From positions 310,001 through 374,000 of the forward strand of contig NZ_JAANCO010000001.1 in NCBI RefSeq assembly GCF_011326725.1: DNA of 64,000 nucleotides. The letters are read 5' to 3'. The notes under the pieces were generated by a model. It had not been told where the DNA came from. It worked only from the letters and a program-made list of their open reading frames with translations, and did no database searches. The DNA is from Microbacterium excoecariae. GTDB lineage: Bacteria > Actinomycetota > Actinomycetes > Actinomycetales > Microbacteriaceae. Within the stretch, counting starts at the first letter, position 1, and every line of letters begins with the position of its first letter. Positions 17,724 to 25,752 of this stretch are shown here, piece by piece. The translations under genes and the position numbers were made by a program.

Positions 17724-18710
17724 TCAGCGGGCCGCCCGGGCCGCCTTCTCGAACGGCCAGGTCAGCCCGGCGAGGTGCTCGCACGCCTCCCAGAGCCGCG
17801 CGCGCACCTCCGGGTCCGACGACGTCGCCGACGGGCGCTGGCGCGCCGGCTCGCCGCGCGTAAGTAGCCGCGGCCCCCAGTACTCGCCGCCCTCGATCGA
17901 CGGGTCCAGGAGCGCGCGGACGATCGGATCCGCGCCCGTGTCCTTGCCCTGCGCGATCGGGGCCTGCAGCCCGTCGCGTAGGCGCTTGAGGAGACCGGGC
18001 TCGTTCACGCCCGTGACCCGCGGCGAGCGCCCGCCGATCGAATAGCCGGGGTGGGCGACGACGCTGTCGACGGGAACGCCCGCGTCGCGCAGGCGCGCGT
18101 CGGCCTCGAACCCGAGGGCCTGGACGGCGACCTTCGACTGCACGTAGGCCTTCCACCCGCCGTAGCCGCTCTCGAGCTGCGGATCCTCCGGCGCGTACCG
18201 GCCGAGCAGGGTCGAGACGCTGCCGAGCCAGACCATGCGGGGGCGGTGACGCGGGGTGGCGGCCTTCGCGAGCTGCGTGAGCAGCTCGGCCCCGAGCACG
18301 AAGTGGCCGAGCGCGTTCGTGGCGAAGACGAGCTCGCGGCCGTCCCGCGTGGTCTCGCGCGCGTGCGGGGTGTGCACGACGCCCGCATTGAACACGACGC
18401 CGTCGAGGCGCGCGCGCTGGAAGAGGCCGCCCCGGACGCTGGCGGCCGCGGCGCGTATGGAACCGGGGTTCGCCACGTCGAGGAGCAGCGTCTCGACCGA
18501 CGCGCCCGGCACGCGGGCCTCGAGCGCGTCGTGCGCCGCCTGGAGGCGGTTGGGGTGGCGGCCGCTCATGATCACGTGGGCGCCGGCGCGGGCGAGCTTC
18601 TCCGACGTGAAGAACCCGAGCCCCGCGTTCGCGCCGGTGACGAGGTAGCTGCGCCCGTCCTGGGGCGGCAGGTCCCGCGGATCCCAGGCGTCCGCCGCGC
18701 GTGTGCTCAC
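17724..18710 (-). CDS. SDR family NAD(P)-dependent oxidoreductase
   Basis: 328 residues with the nucleotide motif TGANAGLGFF near the N-terminus, the N-A-G-V strand and a catalytic A-Y-V-Q-S-K (YxxxK). The length and insertions resemble retinol-dehydrogenase/protochlorophyllide-reductase-like actinobacterial SDRs, substrate unknown. The GTG at 18710 has TACGCT 6 nt upstream (leaderless). It lies 23 bp upstream of mntR on the same strand, but mntR has its own promoter signature. Confidence 0.85.
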   Translation of the reverse strand: MSTRAADAWDPRDLPPQDGRSYLVTGANAGLGFFTSEKLARAGAHVIMSGRHPNRLQAAHDALEARVPGASVETLLLDVANPGSIRAAAASVRGGLFQRARLDGVVFNAGVVHTPHARETTRDGRELVFATNALGHFVLGAELLTQLAKAATPRHRPRMVWLGSVSTLLGRYAPEDPQLESGYGGWKAYVQSKVAVQALGFEADARLRDAGVPVDSVVAHPGYSIGGRSPRVTGVNEPGLLKRLRDGLQAPIAQGKDTGADPIVRALLDPSIEGGEYWGPRLLTRGEPARQRPSATSSDPEVRARLWEACEHLAGLTWPFEKAARAAR

Positions 18711-18826
18711 GATGCGAGCGTAGGCCCGTCGTGTGTCCGGGGCGTTGCGGCACGCGGCGCGGGGGCGCCCCGGCGCGACACGCGGGGCGTTCCCCACGCC
18801 GGGCCCCGACGACCTACGCTTCAGTC

Positions 18827-19615
18827 ATGGCGAGTCATGACGAGATCGAGTGCTGGCTGACCGACATGGACGGCGTGCTGGTGCACGAAAACCGCGCCAT
18901 CCCGGGCGCCCCCGAGCTGCTGACCCAGTGGCGCGAGGACGGCACCCCGTTCCTCGTCCTCACGAACAACTCGATCTTCACCCCGCGCGACCTCTCCGCC
19001 CGCCTCCGCGCGAGCGGCATCGAGGTGCCCGAGGATCGCATCTGGACCTCCGCGCTCGCGACCGCGACCTTCCTGGGGAGCCAGTCCCCCGGCGGGACCG
19101 CGTACGTCGTCGGCGAGGCGGGGATCCTCACCGCCATGCACGAGGCGGGCTTCATCATGACCGAGTCGGATCCCGAATACGTCGTCATCGGCGAGACGCG
19201 CAACTACTCCTTCGAGGCGATCACCAAGGCGATCCGGCTCATCAACAACGGGGCCCGCTTCATCTCGACGAACCCCGACGCAACGGGGCCGTCGGCCGAG
19301 GGCCCGCTGCCCGCGACGGGCGCGATCAACGCGCTCATCACGAAGGCCACGAACCGCGAGCCCTACGTCGTCGGCAAGCCCAACCCGATGATGTTCCGCT
19401 CCGCGCTCAACCGGATCGGTGCGCACAGCGAGAACACGGGGATGATCGGCGACCGCATGGACACCGACATCGTCGCGGGCATCGAGGCCGGGCTGCACAC
19501 GGTCCTCGTCATGAGCGGGATCAGCGACCAGCGCGAGATCGACCGCTACCCCTTCCGGCCGAGCGAGACGGTCGCGAGCGTGGCCGACCTCCTGCGGAAG
19601 CCCGCCGATGGGTGA
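18827..19615 (+). CDS. HAD-IIA family sugar/glycerol-phosphate phosphatase (NagD-like)
   Basis: 262 residues. HAD motif I is T-D-M-D-G-V-L, motif II lies in F-L-V-L-T-N-N-S, motif III has the G-K-P-N-P lysine, and motif IV is GDRMDTDIVAG. The order with a cap between motifs II and III defines the IIA (NagD/PGP) class, which dephosphorylates small sugar or glycerol phosphates. The ATG has TACGCT 6 nt upstream (leaderless). Its last 8 bp overlap the start of a small membrane-protein gene. Confidence 0.9.
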   Translation: MASHDEIECWLTDMDGVLVHENRAIPGAPELLTQWREDGTPFLVLTNNSIFTPRDLSARLRASGIEVPEDRIWTSALATATFLGSQSPGGTAYVVGEAGILTAMHEAGFIMTESDPEYVVIGETRNYSFEAITKAIRLINNGARFISTNPDATGPSAEGPLPATGAINALITKATNREPYVVGKPNPMMFRSALNRIGAHSENTGMIGDRMDTDIVAGIEAGLHTVLVMSGISDQREIDRYPFRPSETVASVADLLRKPADG

Positions 19616-19742
19616 GGCCTTTCTCGTCGTCGTCGCGCTGAGCTGCGTCGCCGCGATCGTCATGGGGATCCGGGCCCTCGGCCGCCTGAAGAACGGCCGC
19701 GACGACGACGACGCCTTCGGCCCGCGCCGCCCGCCGGAGTAG
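19608..19742 (+). CDS. Small membrane protein, 44 residues
   Basis: The frame runs from an ATG at 19608, which overlaps the stop of the phosphatase gene (ATGGGTGA), to a TAG at 19740-19742. It encodes one hydrophobic segment (FLVVVALSCVAAIVMGIRAL, about residues 5-24) and a charged tail with four Asp in a row and R-R-P-P-E at the end. The coupled start, clean third-position GC and membrane-plus-charged-tail layout suggest a real co-translated gene. No family recognised. Confidence 0.6.
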   Translation: MGEAFLVVVALSCVAAIVMGIRALGRLKNGRDDDDAFGPRRPPE

Positions 19743-19750
19743 GGCGCGGC

Positions 19751-20668
19751 CTACGCGCGGAGCGCGAGCGCAGCCGCGCCGACGAGCGGGCCGTCGGGCC
19801 CGAGGCCGCTGCGGACGACGCGCGTGCGCGCCGCGTACGGCAGCACCGCCCAGTCGGCGAGCGAGGCCGCGACGAGCTCGACGTAATCGTCGCTCGCGAA
19901 CGAGAAGCCGCCCGAGATCGCCACGACCTCGAGGTCGAGGAGGGTGGAGGCGTCGGCGAGCGCCCGCCCCACCGCGCGCGCCGAGCGCTCGATCGCCTCG
20001 CGCGCGACGCGGTCCGCGCGGCGCGCGTCGGCCGCCAGCTGCTCCCCCGTCGTGCCGCGCCAGCCCGCCAGCTGCGCCCACGTGACGCTCGCCGGGCCGG
20101 AGGCGATCTCCTCGAGCGTCAGCTCTCCCCCGTGCTCGGCCGCGTGCGTCTGACCGAGATGACCGGCGTTCCCCGAGGATCCGCCGACGGGGCGGCCGTC
20201 GACGACGATCCCGCCCCCCACGCCCGTCGACACGACGATCGACAGCGACGCGCGCGCGCCGGCGGCCGCGCCGAGCCACGCCTCGGCGAGCGCGAGCGCT
20301 CCCCCGTCGTGGCGGAGGACGACGCGAGGATCCGCCTGCCCCGTCGCGACGACGACGGCGTCGCGCACCGCCTCGGCGAGGGGAAAGCCCGCAAGGCCCG
20401 GCATGTTCACGGGCGCGATCGTGCCGGCGACGAGGTCCACGGGGCCGGCGGATCCGATCCCCGCCCCCGCGAGCGCGGCGCCCTGCGGGAGCGCGTCGAG
20501 GGCGTGCGCGACGACCGCGCTGACGGCCTGGCGCATCCCCGCGGGGTCGATCGCGCGCCCGGTCGGCTGGCGCGTGCGGCTGGCCGCGAGCACGGCGCCG
20601 GCCTCGTCGACCAGGGCGGCCTCGATCTTCGTGCCGCCGACGTCGACGGCGAGGGCAAAACGGGTCAT
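19751..20668 (-). CDS. ROK family sugar kinase (glucokinase-like)
   Basis: 305 residues. The phosphate-binding motif DVGGTKIEAALVD is at the N-terminus, and GNAGHLGQTHAAEHGG carries a ROK-type E/H-x-G-H segment. The usual CxCGxxGC zinc cluster is absent, so it is a zinc-free ROK protein. There is no N-terminal winged helix, so it is a kinase rather than a repressor. Hexose is the likely substrate. The ATG has TACGCT 7 nt upstream (leaderless). Confidence 0.87.
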   Translation of the reverse strand: MTRFALAVDVGGTKIEAALVDEAGAVLAASRTRQPTGRAIDPAGMRQAVSAVVAHALDALPQGAALAGAGIGSAGPVDLVAGTIAPVNMPGLAGFPLAEAVRDAVVVATGQADPRVVLRHDGGALALAEAWLGAAAGARASLSIVVSTGVGGGIVVDGRPVGGSSGNAGHLGQTHAAEHGGELTLEEIASGPASVTWAQLAGWRGTTGEQLAADARRADRVAREAIERSARAVGRALADASTLLDLEVVAISGGFSFASDDYVELVAASLADWAVLPYAARTRVVRSGLGPDGPLVGAAALALRA

Positions 20669-20721
20669 GACGAAAAGCGTATCGACCGCGGGGCGGTCCG
20701 CCGCTCGCCGGGCGGAGCGCG

Positions 20722-21300
20722 CTACTGCGGGGCGAGCCCCAGGTCGTCCAGGTCGATCGCGGCGCGCCACTCGAGGCCCTCGGCCTCGATCGCGGCCTGC
20801 GCCCCCGTCTTGCGGTCGACGATGACGGCGACGGCCACCACCTCGGCGCCCGCGCGCCGCAGGGCCGCGACGGCCGTGAGGGCGGACTGGCCGGTCGTGG
20901 ACGTGTCCTCGAGCACGACGACTCGCTTGCCCTCGACCTCGGCGCCCTCGATCTGGCGGCCGCGACCGTGGTCCTTCGGCTCCTTGCGGACGACGAACGC
21001 GTCCAGCGGGCGCGGCGTGGCGGCGGTCGCGTGCAGGACGGCGTTGGCGATGGGGTCCGCGCCGAGCGTCAGGCCGCCGACCGCGACCACGCCGTCGATG
21101 TCGGCGATGAGGTCGCTCATGATGCGGCCGATCGCGGGGGCCGCGCGGTGGTCGAGGGTGAGCTTGCGCATGTCCACGTAGTAGGTGGCCTGCTTGCCGC
21201 TCGAGAGCGTGAAGTCGCCGTGGAAGACCGCCTCGTCCGTGATGAGCTCGATGAGCTTCTGGCGGTCGTTCTCGGCAGCGGGCGTGGATGCGATGGCCAT
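20722..21300 (-). CDS. pyrE: Orotate phosphoribosyltransferase
   Basis: 192 residues. The PRPP loop is VVVLEDTSTTGQSAL (about residues 127-141) and FTLSSGKQATYYVDMRK is the N-terminal signature of the actinobacterial PyrE group. It joins orotate to PRPP to give OMP in pyrimidine synthesis. The gene stands apart from any pyr operon in this window. The ATG has TAGACT 7 nt upstream (leaderless). Confidence 0.93.
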   Translation of the reverse strand: MAIASTPAAENDRQKLIELITDEAVFHGDFTLSSGKQATYYVDMRKLTLDHRAAPAIGRIMSDLIADIDGVVAVGGLTLGADPIANAVLHATAATPRPLDAFVVRKEPKDHGRGRQIEGAEVEGKRVVVLEDTSTTGQSALTAVAALRRAGAEVVAVAVIVDRKTGAQAAIEAEGLEWRAAIDLDDLGLAPQ

Positions 21301-21359
21301 GCGGCCCAGTCTAGGCGGCCTCCGCCTCGTCGCCCGCGCCGTGCCCGTAGGCTGGCCGC

Positions 21360-21617
21360 ATGGCAGAGCAGCCCCTCGAGGACTGGCTGGAGCGCCGCGC
21401 GCTCCCCCGGCCCGGCCTCTTTTCGGACGGATACGACCGCGACCACGTCGACCAGCGCCTGGACGAGGTGATCGCCCGGCTCCGCGCAGGCCGCGCCCTC
21501 ACCGCGCTCGTCGACCGCCCCGACTTCCCCGCCGCGCCCCGCGCCCGGGCCTACGACCGGCGGGCCGTCGACGATCTCTTCGACAACCTCAAGTGGGGAT
21601 CCGACCCGCGCGACTGA
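21360..21617 (+). CDS. DivIVA-like motif protein, 85 residues
   Basis: Two copies of a short motif are visible: GYDRDHVDQRLDEVIARL (about 24-41) and A-Y-D-R-R-A-V-D-D-L-F-D (about 64-75). The G/A-Y-x-x-x-x-V-D pattern is the one at the N-terminus of DivIVA/Wag31 proteins that guide polar growth, here without the long coiled coil. The ATG has TAGGCT 6 nt upstream (leaderless). It sits alone between pyrE and xth. Function is not inferred beyond a possible link to DivIVA-type partners. Confidence 0.7.
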   Translation: MAEQPLEDWLERRALPRPGLFSDGYDRDHVDQRLDEVIARLRAGRALTALVDRPDFPAAPRARAYDRRAVDDLFDNLKWGSDPRD

Positions 21618-21648
21618 GGCGGATCCGCGAGCCGCCTAGGCTGGGGGT

Positions 21649-22491
21649 ATGCGGATCGCGACCTGGAACGTCAACTCCGTCCGGGCGCGCGTCGATCGCG
21701 TCGTCTCCTTCGCGGAGCGCGCGGGCATCGATGTGCTCCTCATGCAGGAGATCAAGTGCAAGCCCCACCAGTTCCCCTTCGCGCCGTTCGAGGACGCGGG
21801 CTTTCACGTCGAGGCGCACGGGCTCAACCAGTGGAACGGCGTCGCGATCGCCAGCCGCCTGCCGCTCGAGGACGTGCAGTATTCCTTCCCCGGCATGCCC
21901 GGATTCCAGAAGGGGTATGAGGGCGACGACGCGCCGCTCGAGGCGCGCGCGATCTCCGCGCTCGTCGACGGCGCCCGGCTGTGGAGCCTCTACGTCCCCA
22001 ACGGCCGCGGCCTCGACGACCCCCACTACGCCTACAAGCTGCACTTCTTCGAGAAGCTGCGCGACTACGTGCGAGACACGCTGCGGGCGGATCCGGACCT
22101 CCCCCTGGCCCTGACGGGCGACTTCAACGTCGCGCCGCTCGACGCCGACAACGGCGATCCGTCGATCGTCGAGGGCCAGACGACGCACGTCTCCCCCGCC
22201 GAGCGCGCCGCGTTCCGCTCCCTCGAGGAGGCCGGGCTCACCGACGTCGTGCGGCCGATCGTGCCGGACGGGTTCACCTTCTGGGACTACAAGCAGCTGC
22301 GCTTCCCGCGCAACGAGGGGCTGCGCATCGACTTCATCCTCGGCTCGCGCGCCTTCGCGGACGCCGTGGAGGGCGCGTCGATCGAGCGCGACGAGCGCAA
22401 GGGCGAGGGCCCGAGCGACCACGTCCCGGTCGTCGTCGACCTGAACCTCGACGGCGAGGACGAGGACGACCTGCCGATGATCTTCGGCTAG
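21649..22491 (+). CDS. xth: Exodeoxyribonuclease III / AP endonuclease
   Basis: 280 residues. ATWNVNSVRAR, LLMQEIKCK, S-L-Y-V-P-N-G-R, GDFNVAP and G-P-S-D-H-V-P cover the metal ligands and the catalytic Asp/His of the EEP nuclease fold. It cleaves abasic sites and trims 3' ends in base-excision repair. The ATG has TAGGCT 6 nt upstream (leaderless). Its stop overlaps by 4 bp the stop of the converging response-regulator gene. Confidence 0.93.
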   Translation: MRIATWNVNSVRARVDRVVSFAERAGIDVLLMQEIKCKPHQFPFAPFEDAGFHVEAHGLNQWNGVAIASRLPLEDVQYSFPGMPGFQKGYEGDDAPLEARAISALVDGARLWSLYVPNGRGLDDPHYAYKLHFFEKLRDYVRDTLRADPDLPLALTGDFNVAPLDADNGDPSIVEGQTTHVSPAERAAFRSLEEAGLTDVVRPIVPDGFTFWDYKQLRFPRNEGLRIDFILGSRAFADAVEGASIERDERKGEGPSDHVPVVVDLNLDGEDEDDLPMIFG

Positions 22492-23132
22492 CCGAGCCCC
22501 CGGCGATGGGCCCAGACGACCGCGGCGACGCGGTCGCGGGATCCGGTCTTCTGCAGGATGTTCGAGACGTGGGTCTTCACCGTGGCCTCGCCGATGAACA
22601 GCCGCGCCGCGATCTCAGCGTTGCTCAGCGCGCCCGAGACAAGCCGCAGGACCTCGCGCTCCCGCTCGGTGAGATCCGCCGCCAGGAGCGGCTCGCCTGC
22701 GGCCGCGCCCGCCGCGTCGCCGTGCCGCGCGATGACCCGGCGGGTCACCTCGGGGGCGAGCAGCGCATCGCCCGAGGCCGCCACGCGCACCGCGTGCACG
22801 AGGTCCTCGGGGCGCGCGTTCTTCAGGAGGAACCCGCTCGCGCCGGCGTCGAGCGCCGCGAAGAGGTAGTCGTCGCGGTCGAAGGTCGTCACGATGACGA
22901 CGCTCGCGGCGGATCCGGCCCGCACGATGCGGCGGGTCGCCTCGATGCCGTCCATGTCGGGCATCTGCACGTCCATGAACACGACGTCGGGGGCGAGGTG
23001 AGCGGCCCGCTCGACGGCCTCCGCCCCCGTCGCGGCCTCGCCCGCGATCTCGATGCCCGAGGCCTCGAGGATCATCCGAAAGCCCGCGCGCATCGTGGCG
23101 TGGTCGTCGACGAGGAGAACGCGGGGGCTCAT
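22488..23132 (-). CDS. NarL/FixJ family response regulator
   Basis: 214 residues: receiver domain (L-L-V-D-D-H, phospho-acceptor Asp in V-V-F-M-D-V-Q-M-P, Lys in F-L-L-K) and a LuxR-type helix-turn-helix (LTEREREVLRLVSGALSNAE, then VKTHVSNIL). Start ATG 23132 forms an ATGA overlap with the kinase gene, showing translational coupling; ATG 23141 is possible. It is the partner of the upstream kinase. The target genes are not evident. Confidence 0.93.
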   Translation of the reverse strand: MSPRVLLVDDHATMRAGFRMILEASGIEIAGEAATGAEAVERAAHLAPDVVFMDVQMPDMDGIEATRRIVRAGSAASVVIVTTFDRDDYLFAALDAGASGFLLKNARPEDLVHAVRVAASGDALLAPEVTRRVIARHGDAAGAAAGEPLLAADLTEREREVLRLVSGALSNAEIAARLFIGEATVKTHVSNILQKTGSRDRVAAVVWAHRRGLG

Positions 23133-24427
23133 GCGCTCCATCCTCCCCCGTCGGGCGCCTCCGCGAGCGGAACGCGGACCCGCACGAGGTACCCGCCGCC
23201 GTCGCGCGGCCCGGCCTCGAGGCGCGCGCCCATCGCCGTCGCGCGCTCGCGCATGCCGAGGGTGCCGAGCCCGGCGCGCGAGGCGAGCACGACCCGTCCC
23301 GTGTTCGCGACCTCGAGCTCGACGGCCCCCGCCTCGTGCCGCACGCGCACGTCGGCGCGCACGTTCGGGCCGCCGTGGCGACGCGCGTTGGTCAGCGCCT
23401 CCTGGGCGATGCGGAAGAGGTTCACCTGCACGAACGCCGGCACGCTCGCCTCCTCGCCCACAACCCGCAGCGTCGCCGGGGTCCCCGCCTCGTCGACGCC
23501 CCGCACGAGCGGATCCAGGCCCTCGAGCCCCAGCGTGGACGGCGCCTCGTCCTCCTCCGCGTCGCCGGAGCGCAGCGTGTCGAGGAGGTGCCGCAGCTCG
23601 CCGATCGCCTCGCGTGCGGAGGCCTCCACCGCCGCGAGCGCGCGCTTCGCGGCGGCCGGATCCGCGTCGACGACGGCGCGCGCGGCCCCCGCCTGCACCC
23701 CCATGGCCGACACGTGGTGCGCGACCACGTCGTGGAGCTCCCGCGCGATGCGCACGCGGTCGAGGGCGACGGCCTGCGCGGCGGCGAGCTCCTGCTGTTC
23801 CTCGAGCTGGCGGGTCCGCTCGGCGAGCGCCTGGCGGTTCAGCGCCGCGTCGTATGCCCGATCACCCATATAGAACGCGCCGCCGAAGAAGACGACGTTC
23901 ACGAGCCACATGATGAGCATGTAGGCGAGCACGGGGGAGAGGACGCCCACGGCCGCGACGTCGGAGTTCGGGGCGTCCGTCGCCGCGCGGAACGTAGCGA
24001 CGAGCATCCACACGAACATCGCGGCGATGATGCCGAGACGCGCATACAGCGCCCGGCGCCGGTTCTGCGACCACGCGCCGATCGTGTACATCGTGAGGAA
24101 CAGCGCGACCTGCCCGACGTAGAGCTCGGGGACCCCCGCCTCCATTCCGACGATGTACACGACGTTCACGACGATCGCCACGGCGATCGGGAAGCGCCGC
24201 CGGACGACGAACGGGAGCGCGATGAGCGCGCCGTAGAGGATGCCCCAGCGCGCGTCGAGGCTCTCGGTTCCCATCAGCTGCGCGAAGAACCCCAGGACCG
24301 AGCTGAGGATGGCCGCCGCGAAGAGCCCGAGCCCGAGCCACACGTCGTTCCGCAGCTGCGCGGGGGTCGGCGGCTCGCGGACGAGCTCGGGGCGGGCGAC
24401 GGCGGATCCGCCGGGGGACGAGGACAT
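23129..24427 (-). CDS. Membrane sensor histidine kinase (DesK/NarX-like, HisKA_3)
   Basis: 432 residues. The N-terminal half has several hydrophobic segments (about 28-150) with no large extracellular domain, so the signal is probably sensed in the membrane. The phospho-acceptor His lies in IARELHDVVAHHVSAM, and the ATPase domain has an N-box (E-A-L-T-N-A-R-R-H) and G-L-G-T-L-G-M-R-E-R. It pairs with the response regulator by a 4-bp overlap. The ATG has TAGCCT 6 nt upstream (leaderless). Resembles three-component systems reacting to membrane stress; no specific signal is claimed. Confidence 0.92.
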   Translation of the reverse strand: MSSSPGGSAVARPELVREPPTPAQLRNDVWLGLGLFAAAILSSVLGFFAQLMGTESLDARWGILYGALIALPFVVRRRFPIAVAIVVNVVYIVGMEAGVPELYVGQVALFLTMYTIGAWSQNRRRALYARLGIIAAMFVWMLVATFRAATDAPNSDVAAVGVLSPVLAYMLIMWLVNVVFFGGAFYMGDRAYDAALNRQALAERTRQLEEQQELAAAQAVALDRVRIARELHDVVAHHVSAMGVQAGAARAVVDADPAAAKRALAAVEASAREAIGELRHLLDTLRSGDAEEDEAPSTLGLEGLDPLVRGVDEAGTPATLRVVGEEASVPAFVQVNLFRIAQEALTNARRHGGPNVRADVRVRHEAGAVELEVANTGRVVLASRAGLGTLGMRERATAMGARLEAGPRDGGGYLVRVRVPLAEAPDGGGWSA

Positions 24428-24557
24428 TCCCCCAGGCTAGGCGGGGCGGACCCCGCGCGCCTCCCTCTCTGGGGGGACCCCTTGTGCGCGCGGGGGGAGC
24501 GGGTCATCCTGGCAACGCGCAGGTGCGCACCGGGCCATCGGACACAGGGAGGTCGCC

Positions 24558-25037
24558 ATGGCCGCCACCATTTTCGTGAATCTGCCCGTCGCCGACGTCG
24601 AGCGGACGAAGGCATTCTACGCGGCGCTCGGCGCCGAGATCGTGCCGGGCTTCTCGGACGAGACGACGGCGTGCGTCGACTGGGGCAGCGGGATCTTCTT
24701 CATGATGCTCTCGCGGGAGAGATTCGCCTCGTTCACGGCGGGCGGGCGGGTGCTCAGCCCCGCGGACGGCGTGGGGACCCTCATCGCGCTGGGCAAGGAC
24801 TCGCGCGAGGAGGTCACCGCGATGCGGGAGACGGTCCTCGCGGCCGGCGGGGGCGAGTTCCGGCCCGCCGAGGACCACGGGTTCATGTACGGCGTGGCGA
24901 TGACGGATCCGGACGGTCACGTCCTCGAGTTCTTCTGGATGGATCCGCGCGCCGCCGCGGGCGGCCAGTCCGCCTCCGGAAACGATCCGTTCACGGACGC
25001 CGAGGAGGAGGGCTGGCCCGCCCGGGAGGATGGTTAG
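24558..25037 (+). CDS. VOC family protein (glyoxalase/bleomycin-resistance fold)
   Basis: 159 residues. FVNLPVADVERTKAFYAALG at the N-terminus and AMTDPDGHVLEFFWMD near residue 113 are the paired beta-alpha-beta-beta-beta modules of VOC lactoylglutathione-lyase-like proteins. The final Glu is a likely metal ligand. Substrate unknown. Start ATG follows GGGAGG. The C-terminal 35 residues are low complexity. Converges on the FMN reductase gene, the stops overlapping by 4 bp. Confidence 0.85.
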   Translation: MAATIFVNLPVADVERTKAFYAALGAEIVPGFSDETTACVDWGSGIFFMMLSRERFASFTAGGRVLSPADGVGTLIALGKDSREEVTAMRETVLAAGGGEFRPAEDHGFMYGVAMTDPDGHVLEFFWMDPRAAAGGQSASGNDPFTDAEEEGWPAREDG

Positions 25038-25591
25038 GCGCGAGCCTTCTGCACGCGGCCCACGAGCGCGAGGAAGGCGCCGAGGTACTGCTCGAGGAAC
25101 GCGCGGGTGCCCTCGTTCGTGACGGTGCCGTCCGCGTCGATGAGGCCGGGGGTCACCTGGATGAAGCCCTCCGGCTGGCCCATGACGATCGCGTTGACGT
25201 GGCTGAGGATCGCCTTGAGGTGCTGCTGCGCGGCGGCCGTGCTGATGGCGCCGGGGGAGGCGCCGATGACGGCGACGGGGGTGTCGCTAAAGGAGAAGTC
25301 GCCGTAGGGGCGGCTCGCCCACTCGATCGCGTTCTTGAGCACGCCCGGGATCGAGCGGTTGTACTCGGGGGTGACGATGATGACGCCGTCGACGCCCTCG
25401 ATCGCGGCCTTGAAGTCGCTCGCGACCTGCGGGAAGTCCGCCTCGGCGTCGACCGAGTAGAACGGCAGGTTCTTGATCTCGAGCTCGACGAGCTCGACAC
25501 CCTCCGGCGCGAGGTGCACGAGCGCTCCGGCGAGGCTGCGGTTGAGCGACTTCTCGGCGATCGAGCCGACGATGTAGCCAATCTTGGTCAC
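25034..25591 (-). CDS. NADPH-dependent FMN reductase family protein
   Basis: 185 residues with the flavodoxin-like phosphate loop GSIAEKSLNRSLA and the signature TPEYNRSIPGVLKNAIEW (about 85-102), as in chromate/quinone reductases. It probably reduces FMN, quinones or related oxidants with NADPH. The GTG at 25591 follows AGGAGA with a 7-nt gap. A GGAAT-N18-GTT promoter lies upstream (25642-25667), so induction by thiol-oxidative stress is likely. Confidence 0.88.
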   Translation of the reverse strand: MTKIGYIVGSIAEKSLNRSLAGALVHLAPEGVELVELEIKNLPFYSVDAEADFPQVASDFKAAIEGVDGVIIVTPEYNRSIPGVLKNAIEWASRPYGDFSFSDTPVAVIGASPGAISTAAAQQHLKAILSHVNAIVMGQPEGFIQVTPGLIDADGTVTNEGTRAFLEQYLGAFLALVGRVQKARA

Positions 25592-25641
25592 GAAAACTTC
25601 TCCTAGCGTTGCGGTGGCGGCGCTGCGCCGCCGGTGAGCCC

Positions 25642-25667
25642 AACGGCGGATCCGCGCGGTGTATTCC
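25642..25667 (-). promoter_or_regulatory. SigR/SigH-type promoter of the FMN reductase gene
   Basis: On the minus strand GGAAT (25667-25663), an 18-nt spacer and GTT (25644-25642) match the SigR/SigH consensus GGAAT-N18-GTT of actinobacteria. The start codon lies 50 bp downstream. The same element precedes trxB in this window. Confidence 0.78.
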
Positions 25668-25675
25668 CGCGCATG

Positions 25676-25718
25676 CTCCACCCGGGGGCGGATCCGCGTT
25701 CTCCACCCGCGGGCGGAT
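25676..25718 (+). repeat. Short direct repeat upstream of the ABC exporter operon
   Basis: CTCCACCCGGGGGCGGAT (25676-25693) and CTCCACCCGCGGGCGGAT (25701-25718) are identical at 17 of 18 positions and are spaced 25 bp apart. They end about 20 bp before the likely -10 (TAGCGT) of the ABC transporter gene, so a regulator site is possible. Confidence 0.5.
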
Positions 25719-25752
25719 GTGCGCCGCGGGCCGGATCCGTAGCGTCGGACTC

